Of a stretch of DNA of 64,000 nucleotides, positions 27,050-37,540 are shown piece by piece. The notes beneath the pieces are model-generated. The model was not told the origin of the DNA. It worked only from the letters and a program-made list of their open reading frames with translations, and ran no database searches. Origin of the DNA: Cyrtodaria siliqua (taxonomy: Eukaryota > Mollusca > Bivalvia > Adapedonta > Hiatellidae). The translations under genes were made by a program, and so were the position numbers. The stretch lies in the NCBI GenBank assembly GCA_037043455.1, contig JAWPHD010010328.1:1-64000 (forward strand), given 5' to 3'. Positions within the stretch are counted from its first letter, which is position 1, and every line of letters starts with the position of its first letter.

Positions 27050-27935
27050 ATGGTACATGTAATTAAGTGACCTTGACTCCGACCCGGGTCAGTTGGAGGG
27101 CTGGAAGTTATTGGCATTAAGAAGGACAATGACAATATGGTTATATATGAAATTTTAACACTCTGCTCCAAAGAACCAAAATGTTATAATAATTTAACGC
27201 ATTTTAACACATTTGTTTTTGGTGACGGTACCTGTATTTAAGTGACCTTGACTTCGACCCATGGTCAGTTGGAGAGCTGAAAGTTATTGGTATTAAGAAG
27301 GACAATGACAAGGAGATTATATTTGAAATTTTAACACTCTGCTCCAAAGAACAAAAAAGTTAAGTCAAATAAGAATTTAATGCACTTGAACACATTTTGT
27401 TTGGAGAAGGTACATGTATTTAAGAGGCAACTGACCTTTACACTGGGTCAGTTGGAGGCTGATAGTTAATGTAATAATAAGACCAATAACCTGTGATGTT
27501 GTATATGTGATTTGAACACTCTACTCCAAAGGACAACACAGTTATAAGAACTTTAACGCAAACCTTAACCAAAATATTAACCGAAACTTTAACAAAAACC
27601 TTAACCAAAACCTTAACCAAAATCTTAACGCTAACATATTGCATTGTAACTTTCTTGTGCTTAGGAGTAGAATGTTCAAATTTCATATAAAATCTCCTGA
27701 TCATTGTCCTTTTTAATGCCAATAACGTCCAGCCCTCCAACTGACCCGGGTCGGAGTCAAGGTCACTTAAATACATGTACCATCAATATTTGCGTTAAAA
27801 TTTGGTGACGGGGTACATGTATTAAAGTAGCCTTGACTCGGACCAGGGTCAATTGGAGGATTTGCTGTTAATGGCATGAACACGGACAATGACCAGAAGG
27901 TTATATATGAAATTTTGACATTCTACTCAAAAGGA
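27050..27935. repeat. Diverged tandem repeat, about 180 bp, one unit inverted
   Basis: A unit with AAGTGACCTTGACTCCGACC and GGTCAGTTGGAG recurs near 27063, 27240, 27420 (diverged) and 27825. Between them, at about 27640-27790, the same unit lies in reverse (CTCCAACTGACCCGGGTC, GTCAAGGTCACTTAAATACA). Spacing between direct units is about 175-180 bp. A short run of AACCTTAACCAAA-type repeats fills 27555-27630. Confidence 0.8.
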
Positions 27936-28204
27936 CAAAAAAGTTATAATACAATATGCTGACGCCGTCGAATCCGCCAACATTAGCGGCGCCTATATCT
28001 CGCATTTTTTCAAAAGGCGTGACAAAAATGATAAAAATTAAATGTTTTCAATAAAAATGTAAATATGTTATGACGTTTAAAACTCCTTTTATATGTATGT
28101 AATAGAACTATACGGTTCAATGATTGTGTTAATATGTTAATTTAGAATCTCATCACCCCACCCACTTTACAATGAATTCTTAACGTAATTAGTTTAGTTT
28201 AAAC
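27936..28204. other. Short non-coding gap
   Basis: No gene or repeat was recognised. Confidence 0.4.
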
Positions 28205-28410
28205 TTATTTATTTTACATCGATTGTAACGAAAGCTCTATGAACTTATTTGAATCACTATCGATGCCTACCTGGGTAGAACCAGTACTAAGCAAATGCAA
28301 ATAAAGTGTCTTGCTCAGGGACACACCGCATATGGCAATGGCGGGGATCGAACCCACGAATTTTCTATTGCCATTTTTGACGCGATCGATTATCCTGAAA
28401 TGAGTTGATG
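28205..28410 (-). mobile_element. tRNA-derived SINE, copy 1
   Basis: On the minus strand a good B box (GGGTTCGATCCCCGCC) follows a degenerate tRNA-like head. Then comes a phrase TGTCCCTGAGCAAGACACTT, which is common in tRNA SINE bodies. The tail segment has CTTAGTACTGGTTCTACCCA, then ATCGATGTAAA. The same tail (CTTAGTACCGGTTCTCACCG...CAATCGATGTAAAT) occurs on plus at 53740-53812, which defines a family. The 67-codon frame overlapping it is a by-product. Confidence 0.75.
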
Positions 28411-28589
28411 CTGACATACAAATGAATTATTGACATACTACTGCGCAATTTATTTCAAATATCGAACTAAGGTATTTAAATATGATGTATTTCTTTTAAT
28501 TTATTGAAACAATTATGGAATTCATAATATAACTTGGACTTTAACGGCGAAAATACACTCGATAGCTGTGTTGACTTTCTTTTTCTACA

Positions 28590-29090
28590 GTTTTCGGCTT
28601 GAATCGAGAATGTACATTTCTATAAAACTCCTCTTTCATTTACGTACGATATTCAAAATAATTATTCCTTCGTAATACAATTATTGTGTAGATTTGGTTT
28701 ATGTCCTTGGATTTCTGTATAGTCTTTGTTTTGTTCTCAAACTACGCAGTTGAAACTAGTTAAAATTCATAAAAAAAATCTCGAGTATTTTTTATATAAC
28801 ATGCATACACATTTTAAGAAGTCAAACTACTGTTTTAGTTATGTTTCGATATTCAAAATAGATATTTCTTTGTATTGTCATTATTGTGAAGATGGGGTTT
28901 ATGGCCTTGGATTTCTGTATAGTCTTTGTTTTGTTCTCACATTTCTCAGTTGAGAAATTCGTTGAACATTCACGAGTATTTTTCATAAAATTGTATACGC
29001 ATTCTAAGAAGTCAAACTCCTGTTTTATTTACGGTACTATATTCAAATTAATTATTTATTTGTATTGCCATTATTGTGTAAAAAAATCAG
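28590..29090. repeat. 200-bp tandem repeat, about 2.4 units
   Basis: Phrases such as CCTTGGATTTCTGTATAGTC (28705 and 28905), TATTCAAAATA and AAGAAGTCAAACT recur at about 200 bp, then about 190 bp. The first and last units are partial. The two small plus frames here are repeats of the same non-coding sequence. Confidence 0.85.
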
Positions 29091-29099
29091 TTATGATGT

Positions 29100-29580
29100 A
29101 CGTGTTTTATAATTATCCGATACCTGTGTATTCAGTATGACACGTTTGATTTTGGGGTACTTGCGTGCTATAAAAGATAACTATTATATCGATCAACAAC
29201 ATCCTGTTATTTGAACCACAAGACAACCCTTTGAATTATATGTGTTACCGCCCTTCTAAGGATTGTTAAGGAGACAATATGCCGAAATACCGCGCACGAA
29301 TACCTTGTATATTCGGTATGACACGTCTGACATAGGTGGAAGGGTGTAATAACAAAAAAGGATAATATTCCACCGATTATTACATCCTGTTTATTGGCAC
29401 ACATGGTGAAAAACTGAATTGTATCAAAATACAAATGCCGACACAGGCACGTCGACCGTACGGTATATTATGTATCGAACGGTGTGAATTAGAAGGCCAG
29501 GCGTGCAATGTGGAACAGAATACCACTAAATGAATATCCTGTTTATATTGAACCACATACCTAATATATCTGTGATTGAA
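29100..29580. repeat. Diverged tandem repeat, about 160-180 bp, three units
   Basis: The phrases TATTCAGTATGACACGTTTGA (29128), TATTCGGTATGACACGTCTGA (29309) and a weaker third near 29460 are each followed, after about 80-100 bp, by ATCCTGTTTATTGGCAC-like text (29200, 29385, 29535). The third unit is strongly diverged. Confidence 0.65.
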
Positions 29581-29689
29581 CATAGCAAGATTAACACGAC
29601 CATCATATGTTAATTAAACAAGACAACTGAAGACAACTGAAGCCAAAACCTAATGAGCCAGCTAACTTATGTACGTACATGATATCATT

Positions 29690-30030
29690 AAGCATGTATA
29701 TGTACAATTTGCCGAGTCACATGATCATTGTCGTAGTTTCACATACGGTCATCTTATTTATTTATTTTATTAAATTTAAAACAGAAGTCACATTATAGAA
29801 TAAAGAATAATCTCTCAGTTCGTATTTGATTTGGCCAGGTAGCTTAAATACTTTTCCCAAAAGAACTAAATCAGCAACGATCTGAATATATACATATATA
29901 TATATATAGGGAGAAACATTTGTGAACTGCCAAGGACAGACAACCATCGGACGAACTACGGCAGGGCGCCTAGCTATGACGAGATACACAGAAATCAATC
30001 GTATAAATTCACTCCTTAAAAAAGGTAGCT
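29690..30030. repeat. Dispersed repeat, copy 1 of 2
   Basis: It contains TTGCCGAGTCACATGATCATTGTCG, then, after a CATACGGTCA phrase, a stretch ending AAATACTTTTCCCAAAAG and CAACGAT. The same order is found at about 30785-31060. A 28-bp direct repeat starting AAATCAATCGTATAAATTCA lies at 29992 and again at 30229. Confidence 0.75.
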
Positions 30031-30267
30031 GCAACACACGTTGATGAACTGTATCTCTACATCATAACACGCTCGTCTGGAGACACAGTTAACATATAGA
30101 CGCATACATACATACAATTATAGCTCATATGAGTGGGCCACATTTAAGCGTTCAACCACAGCTATATTGAGACAGTGACAATGAAAGGATCTTTGGAATA
30201 CTGTGAATTCAGTAAATATAATAAAGGGAAATCAATCGTATAAATTCACTCCTTATATATATATAGT
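30031..30267. other. Spacer between repeats
   Basis: No gene was seen. It ends with the second copy of the AAATCAATCGTATAAATTCA repeat and a short AT run. Confidence 0.4.
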
Positions 30268-30735
30268 TTTAAAAACACCAGTTTATTGGGTCAAAAATGA
30301 TTTTTACACTCGATATATTGGGTCCTTACCTTGCTATTGGGTCCTCAATCTGCCTATTGGGTCTTGACCCAACAATTCAACGACCCAATAATACATGCAT
30401 GTTTAACAGAACTACATTTACCTAATTAAGCCTCTCGCGCATAACTTATTTTACACGTTTATTGGGCCCTGAGTAGGGGTTATTTCCCCTTGATAATTTG
30501 CTAAGTGTGTATATATATATACTGTAACAAGACCCAGCAAAAATGCTGGGTCAGACCCAGTATTATGGTTTGAAAATAAAAGGCGTTAACAGTTAAATTA
30601 CCCGTTAAGTTACGACTATATAGGGATACATAAGTACCCGTAGGTGTACTTAATTCATAAAAAAATATCAAAAACGTATATTCACACTATTTCATGGTGG
30701 TCCCAATAAATGTGTTCAAATTGAGAGACCCAGTA
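30268..30735. repeat. TATTGGGTC-rich inverted-repeat segment
   Basis: The word ATTGGGTC occurs repeatedly on plus between 30280 and 30365, and its complement GACCCAA/GACCCAG afterwards. The outer parts are inverted (AACACCAGTTTATTGGG at the left, CCCAATAAATGTGTT near 30705). A perfect short palindrome, CCAGCAAAAATGCTGG, is at 30535-30550. It is possibly a foldback element; no target duplication was identified. Confidence 0.5.
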
Positions 30736-30739
30736 TCCG

Positions 30740-31060
30740 GGTGACTTTAAGTATATATATATATATATATGTGTGTGTATTAAGAGTTTGCCGTGTCATG
30801 TCACTGTCGCAGTTTCGATTTATTACGGATAAACGAACGGATATATATATATATATTTGTTTTAATTGCCGAGACACGTCACTGTCGCAGTTTCACATAC
30901 TGTCAAACGAAGGTATTTTTTGTTATTCAGTTCGGTTTTATAAAGCTAAAACAAAGTCACTGTATATAATACAGAATTGTCTTTCAACTCGTCTTTGAAA
31001 TAGCCAGCTATTTTAAATACTTTTCCCATAACAGATAAATTAACAACGATATGTATACTA
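30740..31060. repeat. Dispersed repeat, copy 2, with AT microsatellites
   Basis: AT runs at 30753-30770 and 30841-30856 surround two partial copies of the TTGCCG...GTCACTGTCGCAGTTTC phrase (30788 and 30868). The remainder matches 29740-29880 (AAATACTTTTCCCATAAC at the end). Confidence 0.7.
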
Positions 31061-31569
31061 GGTTTTCTTAGATTGGATATGTATGGGTAGTAAGTGTCTT
31101 ATACTGCCGGTGTGTGGGTAGTAAGTGCAAACGTATGACTCATTAGTCACTATCTATTGTCAGCCGTATACCTAGGGTAAAATAGATAATCCCACCCAGT
31201 GACATATATGTACTACTTACAGTTTGCTAATCATCAACCTGTTACGCCTTATTGCTGAACCCAGGTGAAGGGTATTTATGGTTTCTTGTATATGGTTTAA
31301 GTATGGTTTTGTTGGTTGAGTATGTACTCGAGGGGGTTTAGATAAATACTTATTGTAGATTGTAATTGTCTAACCTGATAACTATATCGTTTATGACACC
31401 TAGTTGCCATTAATCAGAGAGTAAGATGTAATCGAGGTTCTTGGCAAACTAGGTGTGACCTGCTTGGTCACCAATAGCCTACCAAAGAATCACAGAAAAT
31501 CAGCCAGGGAAGTTTTTTGTTGAGACATTTAGGCAGAAAGCAAATCACTTGGAAACCCCATTAAAGACA
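31061..31569. other. Non-coding stretch before the YqaJ relic
   Basis: The phrase GGGTAGTAAGTG occurs twice near 31088 and 31116. No supported gene; the last part may belong to the decayed gene that follows. Confidence 0.4.
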
Positions 31570-32440
31570 CAACAAACAGATAAGGCCAAAAATCAGAGAA
31601 GAAAGAGGAACCAAGAGCTGCACAGAACCTAAAAAAGCAAAATTAGAGTATGGACAGTCAGTTTTAATAGATACCAAAGATGTTGGCGTGGAAAAACGTG
31701 CACATATTTCTGATCAATTTTACACAAAAGTGGATGAAAAATCTTCTGGCGGCATTAAACAAGTTGAAGAAGATACTAAGGAGCAACATCGTTCACAGAA
31801 ATGAGCTAGAGAAAGAAAAATAAGGCTGACATCATCCAATTTTGGAAAAGTGATTAAAAGGCAAAACAACAATACATCAACAGCACTAGTGAAGAATATG
31901 CTGTATACTAACCTTAAAAAAAATCTTCACGATCAGGGGCCTTGAACAAGAATCAAACACGATTTATGAACATACAAATGCGAAAACAGAAGTTGAAAAA
32001 GAAGTTGAAAAAATGGGTATGATTATTTGTGAAGTAAAACCATTCCTAGCTACATCTACAGACGGTCGATTGATAGAAATAAATGGTGATATAGGACTGC
32101 TGGAGATAAAAATAGTGCTTCAAACAATAGATTGTCCTTTAAAGAGGCAAGTGGAAGCATCCCTGGATTCTGTTTGAAATTGACAATGGCAAATAATCTC
32201 ATTTTAAAAGAAACAAACCCCTTTTATCTGTCAGTGTCAAGGGCAGCTGAATATTTCAATATGATTGGCTAGATTTTATGGTTAGAAGGGCAGAACCTTA
32301 TGATATACACATTCAACGAATACATTGAGATGAGCAATCGTGGGAAAGTATGGTTCCAAAATTAGAAGCATTTTACAGGAAATTTGTTCTTCCTGAGCTT
32401 GCTTTACCAAGACATGGCAAAGTTACTGGCATCATGAAAC
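31570..32440 (+). pseudogene. Broken YqaJ-type exonuclease gene
   Basis: The plus strand, read across at least three frame changes and several stops, gives consecutive pieces typical of the YqaJ viral-recombinase / lambda-exonuclease fold. These are a basic lysine-rich lead, then RKIRLTSSNFGKVIKRQ (31811 on), then PFLATSTDGRLIE and GLLEIK (about 32040-32115), then NPFYLSVSRAAEYFNMI (about 32216-32268), ending VPKLEAFYRKFVLPEL (32350-32402). In the family the D-G and E-I-K motifs bind the catalytic metal; both can still be seen. Such genes occur in phages and, in many copies, in invertebrate genomes, where they are often linked to transposons. This copy cannot make a full protein. Confidence 0.75.
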
Positions 32441-33087
32441 CTGCTTCTCCATGGGTAAGACTATATGGTTTTTTGGCGCAATCAGGGGTAGAAATTATAT
32501 TGTTTACCCCAAAGTGGCAAGTGGAAATATTTTGAACTGGCAAAAATGTTATTTTAAACTACAAAAGTTGTACAAATGAAGCTTATGGCTGTACCCAGGG
32601 GTTCTTATCAATCCATTTCCATACAAACACTATCTGTAATTATGAAGAAACCAAGATTATTTGGAAAGAAATTAAAAAAAACTCCCCATTTATATAGTTT
32701 TTAATCATGATATGCATTTTTTTCTAAATATTTTGAAAGCTGTTTATATCTAATAAATATTATGCATATTACATATATATCTTTACGGTTTGTTGAGGGG
32801 TGAGTGAATAAATGTATTACTATATATTTGGTGATCGAAATTTAAGAAAAGAAAATAGTTTTGCAACTTTACCTTATGTCATACAAACTGTTCAATCTAA
32901 TAATCAATTGCATTTGTTCTTTCAACTCTGTGTGCATCAAAATCGTGTCGTTGGTTTTCCTAACTACTAACATATAGAGTAAAAGAAATCAATGAGCTAC
33001 AGTGAATGTTTTCAGTGTTGTACAGAAAATACATGTAGCTAGTCAACATAGTTGTGATGTCATCATATAGACATACAACATCGTGTT
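32441..33087. other. AT-rich non-coding stretch
   Basis: No supported gene. The beginning may include decayed 3' sequence of the YqaJ relic. Confidence 0.4.
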
Positions 33088-33183
33088 AAGTGATTAAAAG
33101 GCAAAACAACAATACATCAACAGCACTAGTGAAGAACAACAATACTTCAACAGCACTAGTGAAGAATATGCTGTATACTAACC
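33088..33183 (+). pseudogene. Second fragment of the YqaJ gene
   Basis: This repeats 31848-31913 (AAGTGATTAAAAGGCAAAAC through CTGTATACTAACC). A 30-bp internal duplication (CAGCACTAGTGAAGAACAAC and on) makes it 96 bp instead of 66. It ends exactly where similarity to the Penelope-like element begins, so it is either the target of that insertion or a duplication made during it. Confidence 0.85.
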
Positions 33184-35868
33184 AAGTAATCCTAAAAAGT
33201 TAAAAAATTACTTGTACCAACACATTCGTCAGTCAGGTCATAATTTTAATAACGTAACTGTTCAACCGGTTGAATATATATTTTTTGATTATGATGCTAC
33301 TAAAAGCTTTAAAATAAAAGTTAGACATATTGCAGAACTTAAGTGGATGAAAAACGTACAGACACCTTATCCACTCGGCCTTAATGACAATATTTATCAA
33401 GAAGGAAATATTTCTAAAGATCCTAATATTGACATTTTTTCTATATTTTCTATCCGAAAGCGTAAAGCTAGGTCTCATGGTCTTAGGCGTAATAGTAACA
33501 TCAAACGTAAATCGCGTGTAATTATTTCTGTCGCTGATTTACATACCATTTTTAAACAGTCTGGAAAGCACTCTATGCTTTCGCGGCTTACCTCTTTGTC
33601 CATTTCATCACTAAAGTTGATCGACGAGGAAGCCGACAAAATTTTCATTCGTACAGATCCCTTGTATAACACTGCTTCCATAGTTCAAAGTTATACACAT
33701 GTTCTCCGACCCCATATTGACAAGGAGTCTGATCACGTCAGGCATTTTCTAAAACTACTATATATTAACAAAGGTATTGATTTCATTGACATGCCTAGTA
33801 TTTTTCGAGATACTCATGTAGTTGATTCTATCCCAAAATATTTCAAAAATTCTGAAAGTCCTGTAATTTGTTATAAGTATAAAAAGCCTATAAGAAATAT
33901 TATTTTCAACTACAACAAAATAGTTTCTGACCTTGATATAGTACATAATACTCCTAAGGAATGTGAATGCAACACATCAACATTTTGCTATGCTCCAGCA
34001 GGTCATGTTATCACTGGTAATTTTGATATTATTGATAAACGTATTCGGCATTTGTTTTCGAAAGGTCCTAAATATAGATTACCTTCAACTATTGATTTTA
34101 ATGCCTGTCGTGCCCAGATCGCCCACTCCATTGAAGATTTTAGTATCAAATGGTGTCGTAGAGAACATGCGGACCCAAACTCACTTTCTACTTGGAAAAA
34201 GTCAATTCTGAAAATTATAGATACACGTATTAACTTTTATAATGCTTACCCCTTTTACTTCCTTCGAGACCTAGGTTTTCCTTTCGTAATTTAAAATCGG
34301 GAATTCAGGAATTTCATAATAAATTTGTTTTAGTTCCTGCAGATAAAGCAGCTAATAATGTAATTATTGTTTGACGCCTACATTACGTCAATGTTTTATC
34401 TCTGGAACTCGGCAGCACCAATTCGTATACTCTAGTTAATTCTACCGAGGATGATGTTGTTTCCGCACATATCACTCGGTGCACTACTTTCAAGGCTGGT
34501 GTAAACGATAAGCTAAATAAACTGCCTACCATGAACTGGATTCCTAAATTACATAAAAATCCATATAAGGCTCGCTTTATTTCGAATTCTAGTGCCTGCA
34601 CCACAACAAACATCTCCAAACTTTTAACTTCTTGTCTTACTGCCGTTAAAGATCACGTTAAACTGTATTGTGATAAAACTTATGAAAACTCTGGGATTAA
34701 TTTATTTTGGTCTATAAAAAATTCAGGAGACGTTCTTGATATTACAATGTTCAAGAAAGGTCAAGTTTCATCAATAAGCACTTATGACTTCTCTACACTA
34801 TATACAACCTTACCACATCACCTTATTAAAGACAAGCTAATTTCTCTTATTCAAAACACATTTGCTAGAGAAAATACTACATTTTTGGCATGTAATAATA
34901 TAAAAGCGTTTTTTACTAACGGCAGTTTTGACAATTATACTATGTGGACTTGCTATGAAGTTTGTGAAGCACTCATCTTCCTATTAGATAATATTTTCGT
35001 CAGGTATGGAACCACCGTTTATAGACAAATTGTTGGTATCCCTATGGGTACGGACTGTGCACCACTTGTAGCAGATTTGTTCTTATTTTGCTATGAAAGG
35101 GATTTCATGTTGAGTCTTTCACCAGATACCCAGGCAGATGTTATTGAAGCCTTTAATGATACCTCTCGGTATCTGGATGACATATTGAACATTGACAACC
35201 CTTTCTTTCCAACTATGGTTAATTATATTTATCCTAAAGAAATTCAGCTTAACAAAGCTAATATATCTGATAATAACGCTTCTTTTCTTGATTTAGATCT
35301 CTCGATTGAAAATGGTAAAATAATTAGCAAAATCTATGACAAGAGAGATGATTTTAATTTTGACATTGTTAATTATCCTCACTTGGATGGGGATGTTCCC
35401 CGAGCAACTTCTTATGGGGTATATTTGTCTCAACTTATTCGTTTTTCTAGAGCTTGTACTCGAGTTGAGGACTTCAATATTCGTAATCTTTGTATAACTA
35501 AAAAGTTACTCAATCAGGGTTACCGTTACCATAAACTTCGTAAAACCTTTGCAAAATTTTATTATCGTAACCCTGATCTTCTTTCCAAATATAAAAGTAA
35601 TTTAAGGACTCTTCTGCGACGAGGACTATCACAACCTGACTTATATGGTGATGTGATTTATAAACTTCGTAAGATTCTAGGTCATGATCACTTTCATACT
35701 ATCTTTGTTAAACTTGTTAAAAAGTTTATCAAAAGAGGTTATGACCATATCATTTTGCAACGTACTGCATGCTTGGTGGTGGACCCTTTTACAGTTCGCC
35801 ACTATGTTTTCCTCTTTAATTGTACGATGACCAGACAGGCTGTGGACCCTATGATGACGCCTACCTAA
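33182..35868 (+). pseudogene. Naiad-type endonuclease-RT polyprotein, copy A (one frameshift, one TGA)
   Basis: The first segment (33182-34294) begins inside the endonuclease. YQHIRQSGHNF carries the paired histidines of the PLE CCHH motif, and WMKNVQTPYPLGLN is its end. The linker CxC is CEC at 33962-33970, followed by GHVITGNFDI. A 1-bp loss near 34250 (copy B has CCCCTCTTTACTT where this copy has CCCCTTTTACTT) ends the frame at 34294. The other frame continues through an in-frame TGA at 34372-34374 and then stays open to TAA at 35866. In this part WIPKLHKNPYKARFIS, YDFSTLYT (catalytic D, codon at 34786), GIPMGTDCAPLVAD and RYLDDI (YLDD at 35170-35181) are the RT motifs, all intact. The chain ends PMMTPT. 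No intact ATG-start ORF spans it, so this copy is probably dead, though recently so. Confidence 0.8.
34372..34374 (+). other. In-frame TGA, candidate selenocysteine codon
   Basis: It lies in the phrase DKAANNVIIV-TGA-RLHYVNVL. From what I know of PLE reverse transcriptases this position is usually cysteine (the VC[KR] after DKA.NN). Copy B has the same TGA at the same codon (46000-46002, minus). The reading frame is open on both sides. Together with the SECIS-like structure at the end of the ORF, this favours recoding over a random nonsense mutation, but shared ancestry of two dead copies cannot be excluded from two copies. Confidence 0.6.
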
Positions 35869-35903
35869 AGCCCATTGGGACGGTGGCGTTTGATGTTTGT
35901 CCA
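35843..35903 (+). promoter_or_regulatory. SECIS-like element overlapping the stop codon (copy A)
   Basis: Helix I is TGGAC (35843-35847) with GTCCA (35899-35903), followed by an internal loop. The quartet is ATGAT (35851-35855) opposite TGAT (35891-35894). Helix II is GACGCC-ACC against GGT-GGCGTT with a one-base bulge. The apical loop has AAA at 35867-35869, 12 nt after ATGA, with a small CCC/GGG stem above it. These are the parts and spacing expected of a eukaryotic SECIS, which directs insertion of selenocysteine at UGA. The AAA overlaps the TAA stop (35866-35868), so coding and RNA constraints coincide. Folded by hand only. Confidence 0.6.
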
Positions 35904-36181
35904 TGATCTTTCTTGTCGTCCCCTTAATGGTTTATTCTCTTACTGCTCTGGCTTCTGCAAAGTCATTGAGTACCTTCATTGTGGCTTTCTAGGCTATTGT
36001 TTTTTTTGTATTATATTTACACGAGCAGATTTGTGTTTTACTTATATTGCCTATTGATGCTGCCTTGTTGGTTAGAGATTAGATCATGGCGGGGATTTCT
36101 TTATTTACACTGTCCTGTTTTAATGGGATGACAGTAGGGTAAGTGTGAGGTTTGGTGCACCCTAGAACCGGTTTAAACCCC

Positions 36182-36202
36182 CAGTGGCCTACTTTGCCAC
36201 TG
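36182..36202 (+). other. Conserved 3'-UTR hairpin of the Naiad element
   Basis: CAGTGGC and GCCACTG flank a 7-nt loop. It recurs in copy B (44367-44387), copy C (48546-48562, shorter stem) and fragment D (43249-43270). In fragment D the stem is CAGTAGGC/GCCTACTG: both arms changed together. It is followed each time by the phrase ACCGTTCCAAGGCGGTA or a variant. It may be a binding site for the element's reverse transcriptase; this is inference. Confidence 0.6.
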
Positions 36203-36374
36203 ACCGTTCCAAGGCGGTAGCCCTATTGTCAACCCTTTTTGTGTTTGTGATGTCGTTTGCATTTATTATTGCTTTTGCCTTCTTGTTTGTCTGTTTGCGT
36301 GTCTGTTTCTGTGTTTTGTGGTTTACTGTCCTCCTTGAATGCTACTTTCCCTGTCCGATCTTTTTATATTTCTT

Positions 36375-37540
36375 ATACATGTAGGTTGCATCAATTTTCA
36401 TGTTCAGCACAGTCAATGTTATTCCACTCAATTAATAAATTCAATATTAAACAGGCACTCATGTTCATGTAAGATCCTCTGCCGAACATTATTAATTGCC
36501 TTTAGTTGTCTTATTTGTAGCCAGGTGATGCTCCTGTTGCCAGAGCAGTAACAAATCAAATCAACTGACATATCCATGTACATATGTGCCACAGCCCAGT
36601 TGTAGTACAGATACACCACAGAAGCCTCAGCCGAGTTGCGATGCATATACACCCAAACGCCACAGAGCAGTTGTAGTAAAGATACAGCCCAAGCGGTAAA
36701 ATACAAATAATATTAATGCCATAAATGGAATTATTGTGCTTATACTGAATTCATTACCATGTCATTAACGTATGTACTCAGTCACTTTTTGAACTACTGT
36801 AACATACATGTAATGCAGCAAATGTGGAGGAAGGACACTACATTATAGAAATATTTCTTTTATGTCTTAATCCTAATTTAAATCAATTGTATCAAGTGTC
36901 TACATTAATGATGCTGTAAAAGGTAACTGACAATAGTAAATTTACTATGATAACGTTTGGTCAAATAACTAACCTGTGCCTTGGTGACATGAGGAACAAT
37001 TCGGACTACTAAATATGTGTATAAACTAAATAGAAAATAAATAAATAATATATAAATATTTATACATATGCATATTCATGAGTATGTCACACGTACAGTG
37101 GAACATACAGCGTAAACCTCTTCCACATTCAGTTCCATTAACATTTTTTTTGAAATACATGCTTCTATTTCTGCTTAATGTACAGATTGACTTCTAAATA
37201 TTGTAAACAACATTTTTATCCACCTACAATATAAATATGTAGTGAAATCAGAAAGAGAAATATAAAGTGTAACAAACAACACCTTTAAAGCATTTACTAC
37301 AGCCATTCTAAAATACCCCAAACTGTAACTAGAGAGTCATCCACGACAGCAAACTTATTAGAAGAAGAATTTCACATGAATGGTGTATTGACGAAACTGG
37401 TAATCTAGTGAAATTCAGTTAAATGCCCTGATAATTAAAATATCTATCAATTTTTGAAAATCATACAGAAGGACCAACTAACATGGAGAAGTTAGAAACT
37501 CAACCATGAGAAGTGATTGTCACCCGTCTATGCACTCCGT
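36375..37540. other. AT-rich non-coding stretch
   Basis: No supported gene. Near 36595 and 36668 a phrase AGTTGTAGTA(C/A)AGATACA is repeated. The small open frames here have no recognisable features. Confidence 0.45.

Larger units (their letters stand above)
33184..36374 (+). mobile_element. Penelope-like retroelement (Naiad type), copy A
   Basis: The longest copy in the window. Order: end of an N-terminal GIY-YIG endonuclease, a linker with a CxC motif, a reverse transcriptase, then about 500 bp of 3' UTR ending near TTTTATATTTCTT. Endonuclease before RT plus a CxC linker is the published arrangement of the Naiad/Chlamys group of Penelope-like elements, rather than the usual C-terminal endonuclease. 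The 5' part is missing: homology starts right after the duplicated YqaJ fragment. The 3' UTR recurs in copies B and C and in several solo fragments. No long terminal repeat or clear target duplication was found. Confidence 0.8.

Noticed and set aside
27555..27630. Telomere-like AACCTTAACC run
   Set aside because: Spacing and sequence are irregular (AACC(T)TTAACCAAA); it does not match TTAGGG or another telomere unit and sits inside a dispersed repeat.
33233..36706. Other small ORFs within and just after PLE copy A (both strands)
   Set aside because: They are shadows of the polyprotein frame or AT-rich 3'-UTR frames without conserved motifs.
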